DNA from: Oscillospiraceae bacterium UBA1230
GTDB lineage: Bacteria; Bacillota; Clostridia; Oscillospirales; Oscillospiraceae
Length of the DNA stretch: 7,299 nucleotides
Reading direction: 5' to 3'
Assembly: GCA_002309395.1 (NCBI GenBank)
Contig: DBWU01000073.1
Coordinates: forward strand, 1-7,299
Of the stretch, positions 1 to 5,346 are shown one piece after another; position 1 is the stretch's first letter; each line of letters starts with the position of its first letter. Below the pieces are notes generated by a model. It did no database searches, was not told where the DNA came from, and saw nothing but the letters and a program-made list of their open reading frames with translations. Position numbers and translations under genes: made by a program.

Positions 1-433
1 CCCCCGCCAGTTTTGACTGGCGGGCAAACGGCGTTCCCTGAAGCAGCGCCGCCATCTTGGTGAACACCGTCTCCGTTTTGTTCATGTTCAAAAGGGAGGC
101 GCCGCCCATAACGGCAATATTCACGCTGTAAAGTCCCGTGTTGACGATGATGCCGGACAGCAGGCTGTCCACGCCCAGTTTCGTCTGCAGCACCGCGGTG
201 GTACAGCCGGAGAGAACCCCGGCGCCCATTGCCGCCGCAATGGCAAGATACGGATGTCCCGACAGCGCCACCACCGCGCCTACCGTGGCGCCCAGTGTGA
301 AACAGCCGTCGGTGGACAGATCGCACACGTTGAGCATGGAGTAGCTCAAAAACAGTGCCAGCACCGTCAGCGAGCTGATAAGCCCCAGCTCCAGCGCCGT
401 CTGCCCCAAATCGACAAATACGGAAAATGGCAT
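1..433 (-). CDS. trpY: ABC transporter permease, probable tryptophan importer TrpY (partial, 3' end outside window)
   Basis: This is the N-terminal 144 residues of an inner-membrane permease; the rest lies beyond the window edge. It begins MPFSVFVDLGQTALELGLIS and continues with alternating hydrophobic stretches at about residues 8-32, 50-75 and 95-115. The conserved pattern around residues 30-45 (SYSMLNVCDLSTDG, then a Gly/Ala-rich helix) is typical of the branched-chain/sugar-type permease family found beside COG2984 binding proteins. The ATG at 431-433 is preceded by AAGGAG (complement of 443-448) at good spacing. It starts 30 nt after the stop of the binding-protein gene, so the two are an operon; an ATPase gene (trpZ) would be expected next. 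The substrate is not readable from the permease itself. Tryptophan is inferred from the UGG T-box upstream of the operon. The family call is firm, the substrate call less so. Confidence 0.85.
   Translation of the reverse strand, partial: MPFSVFVDLGQTALELGLISSLTVLALFLSYSMLNVCDLSTDGCFTLGATVGAVVALSGHPYLAIAAAMGAGVLSGCTTAVLQTKLGVDSLLSGIIVNTGLYSVNIAVMGGASLLNMNKTETVFTKMAALLQGTPFARQSKLAG
3..24. repeat. perfect 9-bp inverted repeat inside the permease gene
   Basis: CCCGCCAGT at 3-11 is the exact reverse complement of ACTGGCGGG at 16-24, with a 4-nt TTTG loop. It lies within the in-frame permease reading frame, where it encodes part of ARQSKLAG, and ends at the window edge. No T-run follows on either strand within view, so it is not called a terminator. 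It may be chance. Confidence 0.4.
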
Positions 434-463
434 GGTATATCGCTCCTTACCGCTTACTTTCCG

Positions 464-1498
464 TCAGCCCAGCTCGTCAAAGCTCTCGGCGGTGGTGATG
501 GACTGCACCTTCGTGCAGTACGGCGCGAAGACTTCCGCCACCTGATCGTAGGATAGGCCGATGGCTTCCGCAGTCTCGGTATTCACCGTGGCGGTGCCGT
601 TATCAAACGTTTTGACGCTGACCGTGGCAGGGTCTTTGCCGTTCAGGAGGATATCCGCCGCCATATCGGCAGTCTCCACGCCCAGATTGGCGTAATCCAC
701 GCCGTAGCCCAAAAACGCGCCGTTGAGTGCGAAGGAATCCGCGCCGGTATAGTGGGGGATGCGGGCGCGCAGCAGCGTCTCATAAACGGCGAGTTCCGCT
801 TTCATAATGGTATTGTCGGTGGGGGTGAAGATAGCGTCCACGCCGTCCGCCACCAGCGCGTCCACCGCCAGCGTAACTTCCTCCACGGTGGTGCCGGTGC
901 GCTCCACGTAGGAAACGCCGCGGCTCTCCAGATACGCCTTCGCCTCGGCGATGGCGGCGGTGGAGGAATCCTGTCCCACGTCATAGAGCAGACCGATCAC
1001 GTCCGCGTCGGGGTCGGCGGCAAAGATCAGGTTGAAGATCGCGGAGGTGTCCAGATAGTCGCTGGTGCCGGTCAGATTGCCGCCGGGTACTTCCAGCGAC
1101 TCCACCAGTCCCGCGCCCACAGGGTCGGACACGGCGGCAAACACCACCGGGATCTCCTCGGTAGCCGCCTGCATCGCCATCGCCACCGGCGTCGCCACGC
1201 CGATCATCAGATCTACGCCCTCGGCGACGAAGTTGGCGACGATCTGGTTGAGTACATTGGAATCGGCGTTGCAGTTATCATAGAGGATCTTGAATTCCAC
1301 GCCTTTTTCCTCGCCCAGCGCGGTAAGCCGCGCGGTGATGTTGTCCACGATTTGGTTAAGGGACGCGTCGTCCACGTAGTTGCAGATGCCGATCTTGTAG
1401 GTCTTGGCGGCGTCGCCGTCCGGCTGGGTAGTGCCGCCGCAGGCGACGAGGGTCAGTGCCGTCAGTACGGCAAGGAGCAAAGCAATGATCTTTTTCAT
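464..1498 (-). CDS. trpX: ABC transporter substrate-binding lipoprotein, probable tryptophan-binding TrpX
   Basis: This is a 344-residue extracytoplasmic solute-binding protein anchored as a lipoprotein. It has a Lys-Lys N-terminus, a hydrophobic signal segment (residues 5-18) and a lipobox LVAC with the lipidated Cys at residue 20, followed by a Gly/Thr spacer. The mature part begins YKIGICNYVDDASLNQIVDN and carries the hallmarks of the ABC_sub_bind family (COG2984/pfam04392): an 'IG(V)ATPVAMAMQAAT' segment near residues 98-112, 'VFAAVSDPVGAGLV' near 118-132 and 'NLTGTSDY' near 140-148. Length is normal for the family. The ATG at 1496-1498 follows an AAAGGACG Shine-Dalgarno sequence. The gene is first in an operon with the permease. 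Expression should be controlled by the T-box leader about 120 nt upstream, whose Trp specifier is the basis for the trpX name. The generic family includes proteins of other or unknown specificity, so the ligand is an inference. Confidence 0.9.
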   Translation of the reverse strand: MKKIIALLLAVLTALTLVACGGTTQPDGDAAKTYKIGICNYVDDASLNQIVDNITARLTALGEEKGVEFKILYDNCNADSNVLNQIVANFVAEGVDLMIGVATPVAMAMQAATEEIPVVFAAVSDPVGAGLVESLEVPGGNLTGTSDYLDTSAIFNLIFAADPDADVIGLLYDVGQDSSTAAIAEAKAYLESRGVSYVERTGTTVEEVTLAVDALVADGVDAIFTPTDNTIMKAELAVYETLLRARIPHYTGADSFALNGAFLGYGVDYANLGVETADMAADILLNGKDPATVSVKTFDNGTATVNTETAEAIGLSYDQVAEVFAPYCTKVQSITTAESFDELG

Positions 1499-1566
1499 GA
1501 TGTCCGTCCTTTCTTCCTTTAAAAAGTTGTTTCTTTTCGTTTACGGGTCTCATTTACAGGCAGTCC

Positions 1567-1606
1567 GGCGTATCATACGCCATCGCCGCGTCAGCCGTAT
1601 CATACG
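1567..1606. repeat. two identical palindromes (CGTATCATACG) in the transporter leader
   Basis: CGTATCATACG occurs at 1569-1579 and again at 1596-1606, with centres 27 bp apart. The first copy extends to a perfect 7-1-7 palindrome (1567-1581, GGCGTATCATACGCC). The second is 5-1-5. Both lie in the untranslated leader between the T-box terminator and the start of the binding-protein gene. They could be a dimeric-repressor operator pair or RNA hairpins that can also pair with each other. No regulator is recognised. Confidence 0.5.
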
Positions 1607-1620
1607 ATCCATCCCCCTTT

Positions 1621-1667
1621 GAAAAAACAAAAAATCCTGTCCCAACAAACGTTTGCTGGGACAGGAT
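1621..1667 (-). terminator. T-box-controlled intrinsic terminator
   Basis: On the minus strand a 17-bp stem (1667-1651 against 1650-1634, with one G-U wobble) is followed by an interrupted T-tract (1633-1622). Its 5' arm overlaps the 3' arm of the antiterminator, so the two structures exclude each other, as expected for a transcription-attenuating T-box. Confidence 0.92.
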
Positions 1668-1904
1668 CGAATCACGTCCTGCGGTGCCACCCGGCTTGAC
1701 GCGCCATGCGCGCCCACTTTGTGCATACGGTTCATATGCCGGCGTTTGATCACGGAGCGCCATCTCCGTCTTACTTACTCAAGCCTGCGCTCTTTCTGCT
1801 CGCCCTCGGAAGCCCATTCAGCACGGTGTTTTCCGCCGCGATCACACCATCCGCGGCTCTCTTGGGGAAAAGAGGCTGTGCCTACTCACTCTTCTTCAAC
1901 GGTT
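1621..1904 (-). ncRNA. T-box riboswitch, tryptophan-specific (UGG specifier)
   Basis: The leader RNA senses uncharged tRNA and controls read-through into the transporter operon. The T-box signature GGGTGGCACCGC is read on the minus strand at 1692-1681. The AGAGAG motif and a GC-rich stem with the apical loop at about 1860-1835 match the distal part of Stem I. The specifier loop has AGUA on its 5' side and GAA (1819-1817) then UGG (1816-1814) on its 3' side, with GAG six bases on, matching the usual layout. UGG is the Trp codon. The bulge UGGC (1689-1686) would pair with a GCCA tRNA 3' end, and tRNA-Trp commonly carries G at the discriminator position. The antiterminator pairs CAGGA (1681-1677) with UCCUG (1666-1662) and GGG (1692-1690) with CCC (1660-1658), using the 5' arm of the terminator. 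A Stem III hairpin is visible near 1752-1769. The 5' end is estimated from the promoter. Confidence 0.93.
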
Positions 1905-1910
1905 TGGCTT

Positions 1911-1939
1911 ATCGTAGCACGGCATATACCGCTTGTCAA
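1911..1939 (-). promoter_or_regulatory. sigma-A promoter of the T-box/transporter operon
   Basis: The minus strand has a perfect -35 TTGACA (1939-1934), a 17-bp spacer and a -10 TACGAT (1916-1911, two mismatches to TATAAT). Transcription would start near 1904, just upstream of Stem I of the T-box. The placement is what the riboswitch needs. Confidence 0.8.
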
Positions 1940-2002
1940 GTGGTATTTTTACCGATTTTGCATTTTTTTATCAAAAACATCCGGCAATAAGCGCCGCATC
2001 CG

Positions 2003-2626
2003 TCACGCCTCGTCCTGCTGAAATTCCGCCGCGTCCGCCGGGCGCATGATACTCACCTCGTACGCCACCCGTTCCTCCGTGCCGCCGGACACCATTTTGG
2101 TATAGGTGCGGCTCTGCACGCGCCCTTCCGCCGTCAAACGCTGTCCCACCGTTAGATCAGCGGCGTGCTGTGCCACGGCGCCCCAGGCGATGCAGGGCAG
2201 ATAATCGGCGCGTCCGTAGCGGCGGTTGACCGCCAAAATCACGTCGCAGATCTCCCGTCCCAGAGGCGTGCGCCGCAGGATCGGCGGCTTGCAGATCACG
2301 CCGGAGATCTGGATGCGGTTTTCCGGCGGATCCTGTGTGAGGGCGAGCTGTTGGGCGAACACGGAGATCACCAGGCGGCGTCCCTCGCCGCTCTTATTAT
2401 TAAAGGAGCGGAGCTGGCCCGTCAGAGATACGGTATCCCTCTCCCCCACAGGCGTTTCCCACAACAGCGACCGCGGCAGGATCACCGGCAGGTCGTCTGT
2501 CTGTCCGCTCAAGCGCGGCACGGACAGCGTAAACTTGTAAAAGCTCTCGCCATGGTTGATGTGGGACAGATGCGGCTCATCCGCCGCCTGTCCGCACAGC
2601 ATGACGCGGTTGAAATTCTGCTCCAT
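2003..2626 (-). CDS. tandem OB-fold single-stranded DNA-binding (SSB-like) protein
   Basis: This is a 207-residue protein that appears to contain two SSB-type OB folds. Domain 1 (about residues 5-95) starts FNRVMLCGQAADEP and includes 'FTLSVPR', 'DTVSLTGQLRS' and 'RLVISVFAQQL'. Domain 2 (about 104-196) starts NRIQISGVICKPPILR and includes 'CDVILAVNRRYGRADYLPCIAW', the most SSB-like stretch, followed by 'VGQRLTAEGRVQSRTY'. Ordinary bacterial SSB has one OB fold and an acidic C-terminal tip ending in Pro-Phe. This protein ends EFQQDEA and lacks that tip. The ATG at 2624-2626 was chosen over a longer upstream frame because GGGGTGG (complement of 2631-2637) sits just before it, and the longer version adds 73 residues with no domain character that run into the divergent gene. 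Related two-domain SSB-like proteins occur in Clostridia; the role is unproven. It is not presumed to be the replicative SSB. Confidence 0.75.
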   Translation of the reverse strand: MEQNFNRVMLCGQAADEPHLSHINHGESFYKFTLSVPRLSGQTDDLPVILPRSLLWETPVGERDTVSLTGQLRSFNNKSGEGRRLVISVFAQQLALTQDPPENRIQISGVICKPPILRRTPLGREICDVILAVNRRYGRADYLPCIAWGAVAQHAADLTVGQRLTAEGRVQSRTYTKMVSGGTEERVAYEVSIMRPADAAEFQQDEA

Positions 2627-2668
2627 ACGTCCACCCCGTTCGTTGTGATATGTCCACATCGGTGATGC

Positions 2669-2681
2669 CACACTATATGTG
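2669..2681. promoter_or_regulatory. small inverted repeat over a possible -10 of the ssb-like gene
   Basis: CACA (2669-2672) and TGTG (2678-2681) flank CTATA, and the minus strand reads TATAGT (2677-2672), a good -10 hexamer. No convincing -35 lies 16-18 bp upstream of it, so the promoter is tentative. The repeat could be an operator between the divergent genes. Confidence 0.25.
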
Positions 2682-2703
2682 ACGGGGCTGTGAAATATAC
2701 CTC

Positions 2704-2732
2704 TTTTCAAACCGGTCGTTTTATGGCATAAT
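2704..2732 (+). promoter_or_regulatory. probable sigma-A promoter of mtnN-luxS
   Basis: The plus strand has TTTTCA (2704-2709, 4 of 6 to TTGACA), a 17-bp spacer, and CATAAT (2727-2732) preceded by TGG, giving an extended -10. It lies about 60 nt upstream of the mtnN start in the divergent intergenic region. Confidence 0.55.
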
Positions 2733-2792
2733 GGGAGACGGCGGATGCGGCGTTGCCGCTTCGCGCTGAAAGAAAACCATCGGGAGGCTACT

Positions 2793-3482
2793 ATGGAGAT
2801 CGCGTTACTGTTCGCCATGCGTGAGGAGATCGCCGCCATGCTCAACGGCGAAAGGACGCCTCTGCTGCTGCAGGAGGCAGGCGTGGAATTCTATCGCATC
2901 CGCCCCGGCGTGATCGCCTGTTGCGGCGGCGTGGGTAAGGTGAACGCCGCCATGGCGACCCAGTTGCTGATCGACAGATTCCACCCGGAGCTGATCATCA
3001 ACGCAGGTGTGGCAGGCTGTTTTGAAAACGTTTCCATCGGCACGCTGGTGCTGGCGGAGGGCTTTATACAGCACGATTTCGACATCAGTACGCTGGACGA
3101 TTGCCAGGAGGGATTCGTAGCGACGGTGCATCGCGTCGTCTTCCCCACGTCGTGGCAGGATCGCGCCCGCGCCGCTATGGACGCGGTGGGTCTTCCCTAT
3201 CGCACCGGCATCGTGGCGACCGGCGACTGGTTCGCCACGGATACGCCCCGCGCCCGGCATATCGCGGAGGTGTTCCATCCCCTGCTGTGCGAGATGGAGG
3301 GCTGTGCCGCCGCTCAAGTGTGCTATCGCAACGAGGTGCCCTTTATGGCGATCAAGTCCGTTTCCGACTGTCTGTTCGGTGAAAACGATTTTACCTTCCA
3401 GTTCCCCGCCGCTCTGGCGCGGCTGAACGAGGTGGTGCTGTCGTTCATTGATAAATTGGAGGTGCCGTGTGGAACGCATTGA
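2793..3482 (+). CDS. mtnN: 5'-methylthioadenosine/S-adenosylhomocysteine nucleosidase
   Basis: This cytosolic hydrolase cleaves adenine from S-adenosylhomocysteine and methylthioadenosine (Pfs/MTAN), giving S-ribosylhomocysteine, the LuxS substrate. The 229-residue length is normal. The N-terminus MEIALLFAMREEIAAM carries the catalytic-acid-type Glu (E12). 'GGVGKVNAA' (45-53) and 'NAGVAGCF' (70-77) form the purine/ribose pocket. 'CEMEGCAAAQVC' (166-177) holds the ribose-binding Glu (E169), and 'KSVSDCLFG' (188-196) holds the adenine-binding Asp (D192). The usual 'NTGSAGG' is slightly altered, but all three key residues are present. The ATG at 2793 follows CGGGAGG at ideal spacing; an in-frame extension upstream to 2745 lacks family similarity. 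The gene overlaps luxS by 14 nt, so the two are cotranscribed. Confidence 0.95.
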   Translation: MEIALLFAMREEIAAMLNGERTPLLLQEAGVEFYRIRPGVIACCGGVGKVNAAMATQLLIDRFHPELIINAGVAGCFENVSIGTLVLAEGFIQHDFDISTLDDCQEGFVATVHRVVFPTSWQDRARAAMDAVGLPYRTGIVATGDWFATDTPRARHIAEVFHPLLCEMEGCAAAQVCYRNEVPFMAIKSVSDCLFGENDFTFQFPAALARLNEVVLSFIDKLEVPCGTH

Positions 3483-3933
3483 CAGCTTTACGGTAGACCA
3501 TACCGTGCTCAGACCCGGTCTATACCTGAGCCGGCGGGACGGCGCGGTGGTGACCTTCGATCTGCGGTTTAAAACCCCCAACACCGGCGATCTTCTCTCC
3601 AACGGCGAAATGCACTCGGTGGAGCACCTGATCGCCACGCTGTTGCGCAACAGTCCGGAAAAGGACGCGGTGGTGTACTTCGGTCCCATGGGCTGTCAGA
3701 CCGGCTTCTATTTTCTCTTTGACAGCAGCCGTCTCACCGAGGCGGACGCTATCGCCCTCCTGCAACGCTGCTTTGAAGCCGCCGCCGTGTATGACGGCGC
3801 CATGCCGGGGCAAAGCGCCAAGGAATGCGGAAATTATGTAAACCTCGACGTATCGCTGGCACGCCGCTGTTGCGCCGCCTACGCCGAGATCCTCCGCAAC
3901 CGGACGGTGGCGGATCTCGTCTATCCGGCGTGA
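3469..3933 (+). CDS. luxS: S-ribosylhomocysteine lyase, AI-2 synthase
   Basis: This metalloenzyme converts S-ribosylhomocysteine to homocysteine and the AI-2 precursor 4,5-dihydroxy-2,3-pentanedione. It has 154 residues, the normal length. The start reads (M)ERIDSFTVDHTVLRPGLYL. The zinc site is complete: HSVEH at 49-53 (H49, H53, with E52 as general base) and C120 in 'ECGNYVNLDV'. The catalytic Cys is C76 in 'GPMGCQTGFYF'. The chosen start is GTG at 3469, 6 nt after GGAGG (3458-3462), inside the 3' end of mtnN. The 14-nt overlap suggests translational coupling of the two consecutive steps of the SAH recycling route. No clear terminator follows the stop; the nearest strong hairpin on this strand is the symmetric one at 4332-4364. 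Confidence 0.96.
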   Translation: MERIDSFTVDHTVLRPGLYLSRRDGAVVTFDLRFKTPNTGDLLSNGEMHSVEHLIATLLRNSPEKDAVVYFGPMGCQTGFYFLFDSSRLTEADAIALLQRCFEAAAVYDGAMPGQSAKECGNYVNLDVSLARRCCAAYAEILRNRTVADLVYPA

Positions 3934-4330
3934 GTTTGGAAAAACAGATTTTGCGCCATCCGCTGCAGATCCTCCGCCGCCGTACCGGTCAATAATCCGT
4001 CAACAGTATCCCCTTGACTTTTTGCGTCCGCTTGGGGTATGCTACTGTTAGAGGCAGTAGCTGGTCGTGAGATATCCACGTAATCGGATTCCGTCCGACA
4101 GGATGTAGCGGATCGACCTACTGCCTTTGGTTTATACTCTTTTTCATACCTCTCGCTATCAATTTGATAGGCGGTAACAGGATGCAATGCTTGGCGTCCG
4201 GCAGAAGCGGCCTCGATCATAACGGAATGTCCGTTTATCTTCTTACCGGGCATCAGTCGCACAGAACCATCCTTGCGTCGGATTACGTCAATTAGATCAT
4301 CGTATTGGTCAATATAGTCCGGAAATCGTA
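3924..4330 (-). pseudogene. remnant of a mobile-element/phage nuclease-type protein C-terminus
   Basis: The roughly 400 nt between luxS and the spo0A terminator hold no intact gene. The minus strand keeps an open frame of about 135 codons. The section reading FPDYIDQYDDLIDVIRRKDG, then 'KINGHSVMIEAASAGRQALHPVTAY' and 'ERYEKEYKPKA', resembles the C-terminal domain of large phage or conjugative-element proteins of gut Firmicutes (MuF-linked or PBECR-like nuclease domains). A polar, Ser-rich tail 'SNSSIPQADAKSQ' follows, as such proteins often end. Upstream the frame runs straight into the spo0A terminator hairpin, and its only ATG (4367) lies across that hairpin without a ribosome-binding site, so it is read as a fragment lacking its start. 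Base composition appears lower in GC than the flanking genes, consistent with acquisition. The family match is from memory of motif style and is uncertain; an expressed small gene cannot be excluded. Confidence 0.45.
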
Positions 4331-4331
4331 C

Positions 4332-4364
4332 AAAAAAGAGCCTCCCGACGGGAGGCTCTTTTTT
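4332..4364. terminator. symmetric intrinsic terminator, spo0A (and possibly luxS)
   Basis: A 9-bp GC-rich stem (GAGCCTCCC at 4338-4346, GGGAGGCTC at 4350-4358) is flanked by A6 on the left and T6 on the right. It therefore works as a terminator in both directions: directly downstream of spo0A on the minus strand, and about 400 nt past luxS on the plus strand. Confidence 0.93.
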
Positions 4365-4384
4365 CATTTAATAAGATCCAATTC

Positions 4385-5143
4385 TTACGCCCGTTTTTGC
4401 TTGCGCTGTAAGCTCAAGCGGTCCGCGATCATGGCGATGAACTCGCTGTTGGTGGGTTTCCCTTTGGCGGAGTTGACGGTGTAGCCGAAGTACTTTTGCA
4501 AAATATCCAGATCGCCCCGATCCCACGCTACCTCGATGGCGTGGCGGATGGCGCGTTCCACCCGGGAAGCGGTGGTGCCGAACCGGTGCGCCACTTCCGG
4601 ATAGAGTACCTTGGTGACGGCGTTGATCACGTCCATATCCGATACCGAGATGAGGATCGCCTCACGCAGATACTGGTATCCTTTGATGTGCGCCGGCACG
4701 CCGATCTCATGGATGATGGCGGTGACCCGGGCCTCCAGATCGCTTTCCGCCGTAGGCGCCGGCTCTTCCCGGCGCAGCGCCCGGCGCATATACTCCAACA
4801 GCGACGGGCCGCTCACCGGCTTTGCCAGAAACGCGCAGGCGCCCAGCTCCGCCGCCTCCGCCGCGGCGCGCTCCGTGCAGAAGGCGGACACGATCAGCGT
4901 CTGGGGCGCCGCCTCGCCCAGTGAGGCGCACTGGCGCAGCAGTCCGAAACCGTCCAGCGTGGGCAGTACCAGCTCCGTGACAAGAAGCGCCGGATGATGG
5001 CGGCGTACCAGCTCCCACGCCTCCGCCCCGTCCGGCACGGCGCCGGAAATCTCAAATTCTCCGCTCTCTTCCGCCAGATGGCACAGCAGTGTGCGGAACT
5101 CCTCACTGCTGTCGGCGATCACTACCTTGCTTTTTACTTCCAT
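4385..5143 (-). CDS. spo0A: Spo0A, sporulation master response regulator, with Glu at the phosphoacceptor position
   Basis: Spo0A is a cytosolic transcription factor that commits cells to sporulation after phosphorylation. Here it has 252 residues. The receiver domain spans about 4-120. It keeps one pocket Asp (D11) but has Ser at 12 where Spo0A has a second Asp. The segment LLVTELVLPTLDGFGLL puts Glu57 at the usual phosphoacceptor Asp (codon GAG, complement of 4973-4975). Switch residue S86 and Lys108 (in FLAKP) remain. The C-terminal domain (about 137-245) is highly conserved, including IIHEIGVPAHIKGYQYLREA, the recognition-helix region TTASRVERAIRHAIEVAW and KPTNSEFIAMIADRL, so the DNA-binding function looks intact. 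The start ATG (5141-5143) is favoured over a GTG two codons upstream because the GAGAGG motif is 8 nt from the ATG but only 2 nt from the GTG. spoIVB lies upstream, the common Firmicute order. 0A boxes sit upstream. Confidence 0.96.
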   Translation of the reverse strand: MEVKSKVVIADSSEEFRTLLCHLAEESGEFEISGAVPDGAEAWELVRRHHPALLVTELVLPTLDGFGLLRQCASLGEAAPQTLIVSAFCTERAAAEAAELGACAFLAKPVSGPSLLEYMRRALRREEPAPTAESDLEARVTAIIHEIGVPAHIKGYQYLREAILISVSDMDVINAVTKVLYPEVAHRFGTTASRVERAIRHAIEVAWDRGDLDILQKYFGYTVNSAKGKPTNSEFIAMIADRLSLQRKQKRA

Positions 5144-5223
5144 GGGCACGTCCTCTCTCCACTTCCGGAATCGTAACTTCCTGTATTTTCACGACAAATC
5201 CGCATCCGTCGCTTGAGCTGTCT

Positions 5224-5234
5224 ATAATGTAGCA
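5224..5234 (-). promoter_or_regulatory. possible -10 region of the spo0A promoter
   Basis: The minus strand reads TGCTACATTAT (5234-5224), an extended -10-like element about 80 nt upstream of the spo0A start and just downstream of the 0A boxes. No good -35 is present, so it may depend on an activator or another sigma factor. A sigma-H assignment was tried and is not convincing. Confidence 0.3.
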
Positions 5235-5262
5235 GGATGTTACAGTTTTTTCCCTCGGATTT

Positions 5263-5301
5263 CGTCGAATTTCAAACAAAATCGTTCGACGTTATTCGAC
5301 A
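5263..5301 (-). promoter_or_regulatory. cluster of three 0A boxes upstream of spo0A
   Basis: The Spo0A-binding consensus is TGTCGAA. The minus strand has an exact TGTCGAA (5301-5295) and a one-mismatch CGTCGAA (5291-5285), starting 10 bp apart on the same helical face. A second CGTCGAA lies on the plus strand at 5263-5269. All sit between the spoIVB terminator and spo0A, upstream of the candidate -10. This fits autoregulation of spo0A by its own product. Confidence 0.75.
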
Positions 5302-5304
5302 ATC

Positions 5305-5340
5305 AAAAAGCGCGGCAGGAACACAAGTTCCCGCCGCGCT
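5305..5340 (-). terminator. intrinsic terminator of spoIVB
   Basis: A 14-bp stem (5340-5327 against 5322-5309, one G-U wobble on the minus strand) with a 4-nt loop is followed by a T5 run (5309-5305). It lies 6 nt after the spoIVB stop codon. It separates spoIVB from spo0A, which therefore needs its own promoter. Confidence 0.93.
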
Positions 5341-5346
5341 CTTTCG

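Noticed and set aside
752..1522. Long open frame of 256 codons on the plus strand, opposite the substrate-binding protein
   Set aside because: It is His/Gly/Arg-rich and has no domain character; it is the antisense shadow of a well-supported gene in GC-rich DNA.
1981..2002. Possible terminator after the ssb-like gene (CGGC...GCCG stem followed by T5 on the minus strand)
   Set aside because: The stem is only about 4 bp with poor outer pairing, too weak to call.
2627..2845. N-terminal extension of the ssb-like gene
   Set aside because: It overlaps the mtnN promoter and start, has no OB-fold character, and a good Shine-Dalgarno precedes the internal ATG at 2626.
2805..3689. 294-codon open frame on the minus strand opposite mtnN and luxS
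   Set aside because: It spans two clear enzyme genes on the other strand and has low-complexity antisense composition.
5223..5228. Perfect TATAAT on the plus strand upstream of spo0A
   Set aside because: There is no -35 at a usable distance on that strand and no plus-strand gene downstream; it is the complement of the minus-strand -10 candidate.
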